Shown here piece by piece: positions 22,517 to 32,004 of a stretch of DNA of 64,000 bases. A model generated the notes under the pieces. That model was not told where the DNA came from. It did not search any database and saw nothing but the letters and a program-made list of their open reading frames with translations. The position numbers and the translations under genes are program-made. Within the stretch, counting starts at the first letter, position 1; every line of letters starts with the position of its first letter. Source of the stretch: Patiria pectinifera (lineage: Eukaryota; Echinodermata; Asteroidea; Valvatida; Asterinidae); the NCBI GenBank assembly GCA_029964075.1, contig CM057135.1, positions 11,620,863 through 11,684,862 on the forward strand, written 5' to 3'.

Positions 22517-23341
22517 GATTAAGAGGAGTTTGAAAAATATAATTGGTTTGGATTAACAAATGACTCACATTTTCATTGTAACAATCAATAAAGGAACTGT
22601 ATCAAGTTCAACCTTTGAAAATGACTTAATCAAACTATAACTAGCTACAGAAATAGTGGTAAATAAAGGTTCAAGGAATAACTAGGTTCCTAAAACTGTT
22701 GAAAAAAGACAATGTGAAGTGTACATTAGTGATTTTGTGAATAAAGAACATGAAATCACAAGCAATCAATATAAATTTCAGTGAAGATGCATGAACTGCC
22801 CAACAGAGACAGACATTACATAAATTAGTAACATTTGAAGTAATGATTAGATCTATATTTTCAATTTGCAAGTAATAGCATGTATCAAAAGATGTACTCA
22901 AACCAAAAAGGGCAACTACTAAACTACATGTACAGATGTAGGTGCATTATAGAACATTAAAAAATTTACTGAAACAACCTGTAACCGTCAGACTATCCAG
23001 TCGTATTCCCAAATTAGTCAATTCTGTGTTTTGTGGGACGCACGCCAGAAGCTGAACAAAGAATTTATTAATTTGGGGAGGTTTACAATATAGGGCTGGA
23101 TGGCTTACGTCATAAAGTACCAGAATTAACGTTAGTACAGAGGTCGCAGGTTGAAATCCTGTTCGAGTCAATTTCTTTGTTCAACTAGAAGACTACGAAT
23201 ATTTGAAAGAAGCTCAAGTTTTAATATGTTTGATAATATCTAAAGGTAAGAACATGTGTTTAAAGATAAACAATACAAAAACTTTAATACAAGTACATAT
23301 ATGCTTCTTTTAAGTCAGAACTCCCGGCTATCAATTGGCTT
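22517..23341. other. Intergenic, with a possible tRNA-derived SINE piece near 23090-23170
   Basis: Mostly A/T-rich sequence without genes. Around 23095-23165 the sequence GGGCTGGATGGC..GGTTGAAATCCTGTTCGAGTC resembles A- and B-box polymerase III motifs, but no cloverleaf can be drawn, so only a degraded SINE is suggested. ATTAAA on the minus strand near 23287 could be the poly(A) signal of the RING-like gene. Confidence 0.3.
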
Positions 23342-23820
23342 TCAAGGCAAGATGGGTTCAATCCCTACAAGAGCTAGTAGTCCCCGAATTTGAGGCACTT
23401 CAACATACAATCCCATGGGATGGTCGTCAGGATCTGCTCGGCATAAAATGCATGATTGGTTTGTGCATTGTCCTACACATTTGGCACACCCCACTATGTT
23501 TAAGCAACACCTTGTTGCCAAAATTGGTGGTTTACATTTTTCAAAGCACACCTTACACTTGAACAGGATTTCAAGATCGGCACACTTTTGGATCGATGCA
23601 ATTTCCCGAACCATTGCTTCAATTTTTTGCATTCCATGGGACAAGGACTGCACAGAGACATCCGGGCTATCATCATGACCTGCAGCTGCTGCCGCCTCAT
23701 TTTCAGAGGATGACGATGTCTGTGTGAGGGCGGGGAGACCTCGATTCTTCCTCTTCAGTTTCACCCAGTTATTGGTACGGACTGCCTTGATTTTACGATT
23801 GGTACCCCAGAATCCATGTC
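23342..23820 (-). CDS. RING-like zinc-binding protein, last exon (partial gene)
   Basis: Minus-strand reading frame bounded upstream by a splice acceptor (TTTATTTACAG ending at 23821) and ending in TGA at 23342-23344. The exon opens GHGFWGTNRKIKAVRTNNWV, has a Ser/Glu/Ala-rich linker, a predicted helix, and then a Cys-rich block: CKVC, later RCC, GCAKC and CILC spaced like a RING-type cross-brace (Cys pairs, no obvious His). RING fingers bind two zinc ions and usually serve ubiquitin ligases; that role is only inferred. The internal ATG at 23764 is not needed because the frame is open to the acceptor. Upstream exons are not identified; they should lie above 23.8 kb and may have been affected by the Polinton next door. 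Confidence 0.6.
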
Positions 23821-24795
23821 CTGTAAATAAAACAAGATTTGGAAACTGTATTCAGTGATATGTTTCACTCAATAGTAGATTAAAACACAATGACATAACA
23901 AACTGTTTACGGCAGTGCATTGTCGACATATGCAAGTACACGTACATTGCCCTGAGCAAGCATTATATTGGCAACCAAGGTAATAACTGTATGGTTTGCA
24001 CAGACAATGGCTCACAGAAATTGACGAAAATTTTAGGCTCAATCAAGGAAACGTACGTGTACATGTTGCACAGCGACAGCACCAGTATGTCGACCCCACC
24101 ATTTACCCATGGTGCACGGCATGGTACATCTTGTGTCATGATGTTTTAGGTCTATTTCTTCATAACAGCATTAAATAAAATAATTCTTTCTCTAATCCGC
24201 TGAATTGTCCATCACAGACACAAGAATGGTATGGAACAACCTTTATTGTTCATGGTGCAGCCAATACTAATCCAGTACTAATCAGTTTATGAAGCTGCAC
24301 TTTGGCACACTTATTTAGGGTTTTTTTTTTCTCCATGCAGTGGACATCGAACATAAAACAGGTCAAGAGCAGATCCTTGGGTGGGGGGCAAACAGGCATG
24401 ATGAAAACTTATGAAAGTTGAAATTTTGGTCTATTTCGTGTCCATTTCTTTTAGTGTTGGGAGGATGCGAATTTTTTGAAAATTTGAAGATTTAATTTTA
24501 TAAACAGCGAATATTCGGTTATTGGAATTTATCGATGGCATTTCCAAGTGCAAATCAAACTTGCGCATCGTATCATATAACGCCAAGATTAATCACGTAT
24601 CACATGCATGCCCGAAGGGCCTTAATGAAGAAATAAAATGACATTCATATGTGTATGTGCTAACAAAGAGGCAGGGCTAGTAGTAGGGGAGGTGGGGCCA
24701 CCGGATCAAAATGGAAAATCTGCGGCCAGTCTGGACACGCCGCTCTCGATTCTAAAAAATAGTTGGAAAAATATAGGGGAATCCCCCGCGGCAAT
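23821..24795. other. Sequence between the RING-like exon and the Polinton
   Basis: Probably intron or 5' side of the RING-like gene, but no exon could be assigned. Nothing else recognisable. The Polinton-derived coding sequence begins abruptly at about 24800, with no visible terminal repeat. Confidence 0.4.
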
Positions 24796-24802
24796 TTTTT
24801 TT

Positions 24803-27186
24803 TAGAAATCTGACGTCAGGTTTGGGAGCAAAAAAGAAAACGCTGTTACAATTACAAAGCGATATTAATTGCATATTTGAAAAACCCCAACCCATGACAT
24901 TTAACGAGCGAGCTAAAGACCATCACGATACAACAAACGCGTGTTGGATTTGCGAGAAACCAATTTATCCCAATTACTCGAGCAACTAACTGTCAGTGCC
25001 AGAAACCCAGAGAACCCAAGACGATAAAACAAAAGAAAGAACATCAGTACAAAAATAGTAAGGGATTTATCAAGTCTAAATGTCTAGACTGCAAAAAGAG
25101 CATTAATAAATTTAGAAAGGTCAGAGATCACTGCCACGTCACTGGTAAATATAGGGGTGCCGCACACGCTTATTGTAACCTCAAACTACAAATTAAACCC
25201 GGTTGTACACCGATACCGGTCTTTTTTCACAATTTACAAAATTACGACGCGCATTTAATCATGCAGGGAATGACAGAATACGATAGCCAAACAGAAATAC
25301 AAGTGATCGCTAAAAATTCAGAAAAGTATATTTCGTTTTCGATAAGAAATCTACGATTTTTAGACTCGTTTAGTTTTATGGCATCATCGTTGGATAAATT
25401 AGTGAAAGGTTGTCCAAAAGAGTCGTTTCATTTACTCAAAAAGCATTTTAAACATTCTGACTTGCTATTACAAAAAGGAATTTATCCCTACGAATACATG
25501 AACTCGTTTGATAAGTTTCAAGAGACCAGCCTACCACCCATCGACAAGTTTTACAGCAGACTAAAAGACGAACACATATCGCAACAAGACTACGACAGAG
25601 CTCAACGCGTGTGGAACGAGTTTAATATACAAAATCTAGGAGAATATCACGACTTGTACGTGACTACCGATACGTTATTACTTGCAGGCGTATTTGAAAA
25701 CTTTAGACAAACGTGTATTACAAACTACGGGCTAGATCCAGCCAATTATTTTACCGCACCCGGATTGTCCTGGGATGCTCTATTGAAACACTCGGAAGCT
25801 AAACTCGAACTGTTGCAAGACGTCGACAAACACTTATTTTTTGAAAAAGCAAAACGAGGAGGCATATCTAGCGTGGGTGGAATGAGACATCACAAAGCCA
25901 ATAATCAATATCTTGATGACTACGATTCAAACAAGCCCTCGAGTTATATATCGCTTATCTGGATGCCAACAATCTGTACGGTTGGGCTATGAGTCAATAT
26001 CTACCGTACAGTGATTTTAAATGGTCACCCTCTAAACCGTTTACCGAAGAAAGAATATTAACGCTTAAGAAAACGTCCAACACCGGCTACTTTTTTGAAG
26101 TAGATTTAGACTATCCGTACGATCTACACACCAAGCATAACGATTATCCCCTAGCACCCGAAAATATCGTCGTACCCCAAGCGTGGATGTCTGATTATCA
26201 AAACGAGTTATTGGATACCGAACCTAATAGCGACGTACAAAAATTAACGTGTACGCTTAATCCAAAACAAAAATACGTGTTGCACTACGTTACGTTGCAG
26301 TCATACCTCGATCTCGGTTTGAAACTAAAAAAGGTACATCGGGTGTTAAAATTTAAACAAGCGCCTTGGATGAAATCTTATATCGATAAAAACACGCAAC
26401 TCCGAACAAAAGCAACCTCTGATTTTGAGAAAGACTTTTTTAAACTGATGAATAACAGCGTGTTTGGTAAGACGATGGAAAACGTTTGAAATCGAATAGA
26501 CGGTTACCTACTGAGAGACAATAACGAGAGCGATCAAGCAAAATACAAAAAAAAAAATCAAAAACCGAGCTATAAAACAACAACGCCGTTTCCAGAGTGT
26601 GACCTGTCGTTTGTCGAAACATATAAAACGACAACCGTGTTAAACAAGCCCATTTACTGCGGAGTGAGTATCTTGTATCTCTCAAAGACGCTGATGTATG
26701 ATTTTTATTACAACCGATTGAAAGACAAATACGGAGATAAAATCAGGTTGATGTATACCGATACGGACAGTCTCTTGATTGTCGTTAACACGAATGACAG
26801 ATCACGAGTTATACGATCCAACCAATAAGAAAGTGATCGGTAAATTTAAAGACGAGTTTGGAGGTAAGGTCATTCAAGAAGCCGTTTGCGTAAGACCCAA
26901 GATGTACTCGATTTTAGCAGATGACAACAACATCACTCTTAAAAAGGCCAAGGGGGTCACAAAATCGGTCACTGACAAAAGATTAAAACACCGACACTAC
27001 TACGACTGCATCTTTAAAAATATATCTAAAACAGAAACGATGACTCAAATTCGATCGGAAAAACACATCCTTTACACCATATCTCAAAATAAACTATCGT
27101 TGAGTCCGTTGGATACCAAGAGGTACATTTTACCGGATGGAATACACACGCTCGCTTATGGTCACTGTAATCTAGATATTAATTAG
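24803..27186 (+). pseudogene. Protein-primed DNA polymerase B (Polinton pPolB), truncated and broken
   Basis: Would copy the element's DNA from a protein primer. Visible parts in order: a Cys-rich zinc-binding region (CWIC at about 24939, then CLDC and VRDHCH), the Exo II motif HNLQNYDAHL just before 25261, an Exo III-like region ending LYVTTDTLLLAGVF, polymerase motif A DANNLYG at 25962-25982, motif B NNSVFGKTMEN ending at 26486, and motif C YTDTDS at 26754-26771. The N-terminal exonuclease part with Exo I is absent. Breaks: TAA at 24987-24989 with a frame change after it, a frame change at about 25945-25960, TGA at 26487-26489 (where relatives usually have Arg, so a CGA to TGA change is likely), and a frame change near 26795. 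It ends overlapping the 3' end of the convergent integrase gene. Non-functional as it stands. Confidence 0.9.
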
Positions 27187-28180
27187 GCGGTAATTGCGTG
27201 TCCTCGGGTACGACTTGAAGCTCTTGTCTCACAAAACTCCTTTTTGGACCGTCTTGCAGGTAATAAAGAGTAGGACCCGTCGTGACTTTTTTACCGTTAA
27301 TCATTTTAAATTGACTCGTTCTTTTTTTCACGTTTAAGATGTCTACGCTCCAAATGGGATCCGTGGCTCTTCTCGCAGTTCCACCCTCTTGCTCACCCGG
27401 GTAATATAAATATCTAACCATGGCGTCTTGCGGTAATTGTTGCTCTTTTGTTTTAACGGGGTTAGCCGGAGATTGCCGGACCTGTTTTAGTTTAACCGCC
27501 TCTGACGGCGCTTTAGCTATTAATCTCGTCGTTTCATCGTTTATAGCTTTGATCACGCTGGGTAATCGCTCGACCCATTGCGTGTTTCTACTCTCGGGAT
27601 TTAACATTTCTTGAGCGTACTGATGACCAAACAGTCTCTCGGCTAGTGTTCGATTAAATCTTTCTACGATACCCTGCGATCGGTGGTTTCCGGGTTCGCC
27701 TACGATAATCTCGACGTTTTTTGAGGCCATCCATTTTTTAAATGCGCCTTTAAATTCGGTACCGGCGTCTACTCTCAACGTTTTAGGGTAACTCAAAGGC
27801 GATCTCGCGTAAATCTTGACGATAGCATCTCGCACGGAATCTGCCGTTTTAGAAACCAAAGGTTCTGCTTCGTGGTTTCGACTCGCAACATCGACAACCG
27901 TCAAAGCGTATTTATAAGTCTTGCGTTTTACTTTATCCCAGGGTAGGTATAGCACATCCATTTGGTGAAAGTCGTTTGGTGTTTCAAACTCTCGCGATGT
28001 ACTCGTAGGCCTGGGTACATACGCAGGACCCGGTAGATAAATTTGCCATATCGCTTGTTTTTTAAGCCAATCTCTGATTACCTTTTTATCGATTTTTGTT
28101 TTATCGTGTAAATGGTCGACGGCACTTTCACCTCTCCAATAACCGCTCGGGCTATAATACAGTTTAGATAATGTTTGCAT
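27179..28180 (-). CDS. Polinton integrase (retroviral-type, rve core), intact
   Basis: Cuts and joins element ends into chromosomal DNA. The frame of 333 residues is unbroken. The N-terminal region (YYSPSGYWRG, RDWLKKQAIWQIYLP) is a helical domain typical of Polinton integrases, without a clear HHCC zinc finger. The catalytic core shows Asp75 (HQMDVLYLP), Asp138 (RVDAGTEF) and Glu173 (GIVERFNR); the last two are 35 positions apart, as in the DD35E family. The C-terminal part ends with an SH3/chromo-like basic region. It converges on the polymerase gene (8-bp overlap of the 3' ends) and diverges from the 140-residue gene across only 31 bp carrying the motif TTTAATATAAAAG. It is one of the few undamaged genes of the element. 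Confidence 0.93.
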   Translation of the reverse strand: MQTLSKLYYSPSGYWRGESAVDHLHDKTKIDKKVIRDWLKKQAIWQIYLPGPAYVPRPTSTSREFETPNDFHQMDVLYLPWDKVKRKTYKYALTVVDVASRNHEAEPLVSKTADSVRDAIVKIYARSPLSYPKTLRVDAGTEFKGAFKKWMASKNVEIIVGEPGNHRSQGIVERFNRTLAERLFGHQYAQEMLNPESRNTQWVERLPSVIKAINDETTRLIAKAPSEAVKLKQVRQSPANPVKTKEQQLPQDAMVRYLYYPGEQEGGTARRATDPIWSVDILNVKKRTSQFKMINGKKVTTGPTLYYLQDGPKRSFVRQELQVVPEDTQLPPN

Positions 28181-28184
28181 ATTA

Positions 28185-28197
28185 TTTAATATAAAAG
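28185..28197. promoter_or_regulatory. Shared promoter-like motif TTTAATATAAAAG between divergent genes
   Basis: Only 31 bp separate the integrase start (28180, minus) and the next start (28212, plus). The motif reads TATAAAAG toward the plus gene (22 nt before ATG) and CTTTTATATTAAA toward the integrase. The same motif recurs at three other gene starts in the element. Confidence 0.55.
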
Positions 28198-28211
28198 ACG
28201 TTTATAATAAT

Positions 28212-28634
28212 ATGGCTAGCGTTGCTATGATGATAGGAGGCGCGATCGTCAACGCCTTAGCTTTTACTGGTTCAAACTTTTTATTTTCAAATCTGAAACA
28301 GAGTGACGAGGAGCGTAAGAGACACGATTTAGCGATAGAACAACTCTCAGCCGCCAAAGATAAGTGGCAACGAGAACAAACGAAATATCTAGATTTTCTA
28401 AACGAACGTATCAGAAAACGAAATGCCTCTAAAGAAACATTTTTTAACGTAGACCGAGCGTTGCGTTACTACAACGAGGTGAGTGGTCAATCTACCGAAC
28501 TACCCGTAGGACTGCAACGCGAACCCAAACTCGAAGATTTTTACGAACCTAGTGACCAACAAATAGAAAGAGAACTGGCGTTTATCGCGGGAGGAACGCT
28601 ATTGGTGGGTCTATTGGCTTACAAATATCTTTAA
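28212..28634 (+). CDS. Polinton-family membrane protein of 140 residues
   Basis: Intact. The N-terminus MASVAMMIGGAIVNALAFTG is hydrophobic and Gly/Ala-rich, the middle (about residues 30-75) is charged and likely coiled-coil (SDEERKRHDLAIEQLSAAKD), and the C-terminus (LAFIAGGTLLVGLLAYKYL) is a transmembrane helix ending four residues from the stop. Proteins of this layout sit beside the integrase or capsid gene in many animal Polintons. The role is not known; a minor virion or membrane protein is a guess from the hydrophobic ends and the neighbouring capsid gene, which starts 22 bp downstream. Confidence 0.8.
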   Translation: MASVAMMIGGAIVNALAFTGSNFLFSNLKQSDEERKRHDLAIEQLSAAKDKWQREQTKYLDFLNERIRKRNASKETFFNVDRALRYYNEVSGQSTELPVGLQREPKLEDFYEPSDQQIERELAFIAGGTLLVGLLAYKYL

Positions 28635-28656
28635 ATTTAAAACTTGTATAAATAAA

Positions 28657-30014
28657 ATGAATGCGTATGGAAAAAAGCTCAATCCCAGCAGGCTATTAAA
28701 AATACCCAGATCTATCAAGGGTGAGAGAAAAGAGGTGGTCATTACCCACAATCCTAGTAGTATATCGGCGGGGCAACGCTGAGGGTCAAGTTTCCTCAAT
28801 TGGGTGTAGACGACGTAATCGTACCCGGCACTTGTAAACTACCTTTCAATTTAGAACTCGACGGTGGAAGTGACAACAATAGAACCATTTTTAGCAATTT
28901 GGCCAGAAATTTAGTCAGCGAGATCAGCGTCAGGCTTCAAGGTCACGAAATTATAAGATATCGTCACGCCGACGTGTATCACAATTTTAAAGACAATTGG
29001 CTCAACAGCTCGATGACTCGAAACATGGCGTACTCGGGCATAGAAAAAGAAAACGTGTCTAAACTAAGAACTGGGGCTGAAGATGCTAACGCGGGCGCCA
29101 ACAACGGTAAGGATCAAGCTATCGCGGATGCCTATGGTAACAGAAATTGTATTCCCCTAGACATTGACATACTGACTTCGCATCACCCTTTTTACCCCAG
29201 CGGTTTAAAACAACCTCTGACGTACGAGATAAAGTTTAACGATCACGAAAAAGTAGTCAACAGTTCAGATACGGCGGCGATGTATTCTATCTCAGACTTG
29301 TCTCTCAAATACGAAGTGGTGACCAACAGAGACCAAGCTATCACCATCAGGAATAAACACAAGGGGTTAATGCAATATCTGTTTGATAAAATCGACTCGC
29401 TAGAAGTTAGATCTGTCAACAAATCGGACACGCTTTGGAACGTCAGCGTCAATCAACCCATCAGGAGTCTCAAGGGTATTTTGTTTTTGTTTAAAGATCC
29501 CGCGTTCAAAAATCCGCAGCGATTTTACAATCCAAAAATAACCAAAACATCGGTGACCGTAGAAGGTAAACCCAATCAACTCTACAGTCAAGGCATGTTT
29601 TAGTATCAACACTGGAATGAAATCAACAAGTTCTTTGGAGACAGCGATACCGAAAGCGGGCGCGGAGTAGCTAAAGACTTAAATTTGACGGGTTTTGACC
29701 TCGGAGACTACCTAAAAGACAAGTACGGTCTGTGGCTCGATTTTAGAAGTAACGACGACAATTCCGCTCACGGATCCGGTAGGAAACTCGGAGACGGAGG
29801 AGGCATCAACATTCAATTTAACAGAGAAGCCGAAAGTCAAGGTGACCTCACGATGTACGTCTTTTTAGTCATGGATGCTCAATTGAACTTGGAAGACGGG
29901 AATTTTAAATCTCTGTTAAGTTCAAATGACACAACCGCATTGCGCTTTAATCGTCGGCAAAACAAATTCGGGCAAAACCAAATGGATTTGGGATCTGTTA
30001 AAGTCAGACTATAA
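28657..30014 (+). pseudogene. Polinton major capsid protein (double jelly roll, hexon-like), broken
   Basis: Forms the capsid shell in relatives. From ATG at 28657 (after TATAAATAAA) the frame runs to a TGA at 28777-28779; the rest continues in another frame from about 28770, so a one-base indel is inferred in the GGCGGGGCAACG stretch. The long section shows DDVIVPGTCKLPFNLEL, RHADVYHNFKDNW and other jelly-roll strands. A TAG stop at 29601-29603 interrupts it in frame. The C-terminal section has the family hallmarks LWLDFRS, HGSGRKLG and VMDAQLNLEDGNF. The frame runs 89 bp into the ATPase gene, longer than expected, so a further indel near the end is possible. Total about 420-450 codons, normal for the family. 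Not functional unless the breaks are sequencing errors. Confidence 0.88.
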
Positions 30015-30531
30015 AAATACATTTGAAGCGATAGTCATCATTTGCCCTACCATATTTAAAAACAAAACCTACATCGAAAGAAAGTGGGTTCAAGCAGATC
30101 TCGAGGTATACCTCTGCGATCCGGAATTGTACAAGATGACGCTCAACGAAGCGATCGATTTTTACAGGAAAATATTCCAAGGTGTTGCCACGCTGTTTAT
30201 CTTGGACGATTGCTCTTCAGATCAAGAGATTAAATATCGTAAAAAGACGTGCGCACTAAGCAAGATGGCATTTAGCGGAAGACACGTAAATCACAGCTGT
30301 TGGTTACTGACTCAAAAGTACAACAGCGTTTTAAAAGATTATAGAGAAAACACGGCTTGGTTGGCATTATTTTACTGCAAAGACAAAACATCGTTTGATC
30401 AAGCGTTAGACGAAAACGACGTCGTACCCATTGAAGAACGAGATTATATAAAACGACGTTTGAGAGATGTGAAATATAGTAAATTGGTCGTATACACCGA
30501 ACCTCCAGTTAGTTACAAGCTACTTGAGTAG
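29926..30531 (+). CDS. Packaging ATPase (A32/FtsK-HerA type), intact
   Basis: Pumps genome DNA into the capsid in viruses of this group. 201 residues. The Walker A loop GKTNSGKT is at residues 11-18 and the Walker B strand LFILDD at about 90-95, followed by a SSD stretch and, near residue 139, LLTQKYNS, resembling the sensor/Gln motif of the family. The start is fixed: a stop codon lies three codons upstream in the same frame, and ATG at 29926 overlaps the capsid reading frame, a common arrangement for this gene pair. Length is near the lower end for Polinton ATPases. No defects are seen. Confidence 0.92.
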   Translation: MTQPHCALIVGKTNSGKTKWIWDLLKSDYKNTFEAIVIICPTIFKNKTYIERKWVQADLEVYLCDPELYKMTLNEAIDFYRKIFQGVATLFILDDCSSDQEIKYRKKTCALSKMAFSGRHVNHSCWLLTQKYNSVLKDYRENTAWLALFYCKDKTSFDQALDENDVVPIEERDYIKRRLRDVKYSKLVVYTEPPVSYKLLE

Positions 30532-30645
30532 GTTAATAACCTAGCTGCTTAACCAAAATAACCTAGCTGCTTAACTAAAATAACCTAGTTGCTTAACTAA
30601 AATAACCTAGCTGCTTAACTAAAATAACCTAGCTGAGTAGCAACC
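30532..30645 (+). repeat. 22-bp tandem repeat after the ATPase gene
   Basis: Nearly five head-to-tail copies of TAACCTAGCTGCTTAACTAA plus AA, differing by single bases (one has CTAGTTG). They lie directly downstream of the ATPase stop and before a roughly 75-bp A/T-rich spacer. This is the only minisatellite inside the element. Confidence 0.9.
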
Positions 30646-30719
30646 TATTCAACAAACTACACATGTATTACAATTTGTTAATCAACAAACGTCAACAAAA
30701 TACATTTTGTTGTAAGTAA

Positions 30720-30872
30720 ATGATAGCAATATTCGAGTATTTGCAGTTTTTGGCTATTATCATCATATCGCTTAATCTATCGTTTTACACCTACGAATAC
30801 CTTTGCTTTTGTAACAAAGTTGCAACAGCTACAACAAAATTAAATTCGTTTCTAATTAAATGGAGGACCTAA
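30720..30872 (+). CDS. Small hydrophobic protein (50 residues)
   Basis: ATG at 30720 to TAA at 30870-30872. The first half is a single predicted transmembrane helix (FEYLQFLAIIIISLNLSFY), followed by a short Cys-containing and basic tail (EYLCFCNK..SFLIKWRT). It overlaps the start of the next gene (ATG at 30860) by 13 bp in another frame, as compact viral genes often do. No family could be named. It could also be a chance frame, but the overlap and clean hydrophobic profile favour a real gene. Confidence 0.5.
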   Translation: MIAIFEYLQFLAIIIISLNLSFYTYEYLCFCNKVATATTKLNSFLIKWRT

Positions 30873-31438
30873 AACTTACTTTAACGAATGAACAAGATCA
30901 GAACGCAGAACATAAAGATCGTTTGTGCGGTTTCGTAGCAGCCGTTAACTCTAAAAAGTACTCGGGAAAGGAATACACCGTTAAACATATCGAAGCTCTT
31001 GACAGTAAAGAACTCGACAAGCTGTATCATCTGTACAAAAATAAATTTGGAAATGAAATTGTTCAAACCGTTGGTAAATACACTTTAAGTATATTTTCGA
31101 GAGTGTTAGCTGTGGTTACACCCGTACAAGTTTTAGGATATAACGTCACTATAAATTCTGAAGAAGAACTCACCAACGACTTGAGTTCTGATCCTATTAT
31201 AAGCGCGAGTATGGCTGGTATGTTGAGCGACGTTTGTTACAAGTACGGAACTTTAATATCACCCCTATTTGCTACGATTATCACAACAAAACATTTGAAA
31301 TTTAATAAACCTAATATAGTAAATGGAAGATCAGAAAGCAGCGACAGCAACGCCTGCGGCTCAACCAGCAGAGACAAAGACGTCTCAACCAATAAAAACA
31401 ACGCCATCACCGACGGTAACGAGAGTGACCAAGACTAA
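30860..31438 (+). CDS. Polinton-family protein of unknown function (192 residues)
   Basis: Intact frame. The middle section (EALDSKELDKLYHLYKNKFG, then a hydrophobic stretch with SIFSRVLAVVTPV, and SDVCYKYGTLISPLFATIIT) resembles a protein found in the same position in many animal Polintons, with an LDSKELDKLY motif and a C-terminal YKYG-type helix. The last 35 residues are Ser/Asn/Asp-rich low complexity and overlap the next gene in another frame (ATG at 31323), so the natural stop may once have been earlier. Function unknown; two or three amphipathic or hydrophobic helices could mean a membrane or virion protein. Confidence 0.75.
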   Translation: MEDLKLTLTNEQDQNAEHKDRLCGFVAAVNSKKYSGKEYTVKHIEALDSKELDKLYHLYKNKFGNEIVQTVGKYTLSIFSRVLAVVTPVQVLGYNVTINSEEELTNDLSSDPIISASMAGMLSDVCYKYGTLISPLFATIITTKHLKFNKPNIVNGRSESSDSNACGSTSRDKDVSTNKNNAITDGNESDQD

Positions 31439-31706
31439 AAATCCTAAACGAATTCAGCAGGGTAAAGCTTTAGCCGAGCACAATAGACAGATGAAATGAA
31501 AATTAGCAAAAATGGACGTAACATCGGTCGATAATACGAGCTCACCAGACTACAACTCTTGGGCGATGTGGGGGGCTATAGCGTCCATAATAGGAGTGGG
31601 GTTGCTGGTACTAAAAAGTAAGGCAACTGCGCCGGTAGTACAGCCAGTGCCGGTAGTCACGCAACCCACTACACCCAGCGCCCCCAAAACGCTAGACATG
31701 GAATAA
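31323..31706 (+). pseudogene. Small basic/transmembrane Polinton protein split by an in-frame TGA
   Basis: Frame from ATG at 31323 encodes an Ala/Thr/Pro-rich start and a basic motif KNPKRIQQGKALAEHN typical of a short Polinton protein, then meets TGA at 31497-31499. The same frame continues without further stops to 31706, with ATG at 31512 and a transmembrane helix (WGAIASIIGVGLLVLKS) followed by a Pro/Val/Thr-rich tail. In relatives the basic motif and the helix are in one protein, so the TGA is probably a mutation, although translation could restart at 31512 to give a 64-residue membrane protein. It overlaps the end of the 192-residue gene. Confidence 0.7.
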
Positions 31707-31724
31707 ACCAGCAATTTAAAAATT

Positions 31725-31738
31725 GTTATATTAAAAAC
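31725..31738 (+). promoter_or_regulatory. Promoter-like motif GTTATATTAAAAAC next to a start codon
   Basis: The motif ends one base before the ATG at 31740. Nearly the same sequence (TTTATATTAAAAAC) precedes the ATG at 35810. Confidence 0.5.
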
Positions 31739-31739
31739 G

Positions 31740-31982
31740 ATGGGTAACTTTGACACCAACGGAATAGCAAATACGATTTATCACGGAGCCGTCATATCGG
31801 GTCTTTCGATGGGATACGCCATGGTAGGAGCTAAACTACTCAAAATGAAAGCGCCGGATTTAAACAAACTAAGCGTAGAAGATGCGGCTAAATTGACGGG
31901 CATTATAAGTGGAGCTCTGGCCACGCGAAATTGGTTGGTGACCCAGGGTATACTACCGGGCAGTATAATGAAAACGGCATAA
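31740..31982 (+). CDS. Small hydrophobic Polinton protein (80 residues)
   Basis: Intact. The N-terminal half has a hydrophobic helix (AVISGLSMGYAMVGAKLL), then a short charged segment (KLSVEDAAKLTG) and a second hydrophobic segment (IISGALATRNWLVTQGIL). The layout suggests a two-helix membrane protein. Small proteins of this kind sit between the ATPase and coiled-coil genes of animal Polintons. The start is supported by the TATATTAAAAAC motif immediately before it. Confidence 0.75.
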   Translation: MGNFDTNGIANTIYHGAVISGLSMGYAMVGAKLLKMKAPDLNKLSVEDAAKLTGIISGALATRNWLVTQGILPGSIMKTA

Positions 31983-32004
31983 TTTAAATAGGTTTATTAA
32001 CTAA

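Noticed and set aside
29243-29612. Minus-strand frames inside the capsid gene
   Set aside because: Opposite-strand shadows of the conserved capsid reading frame.
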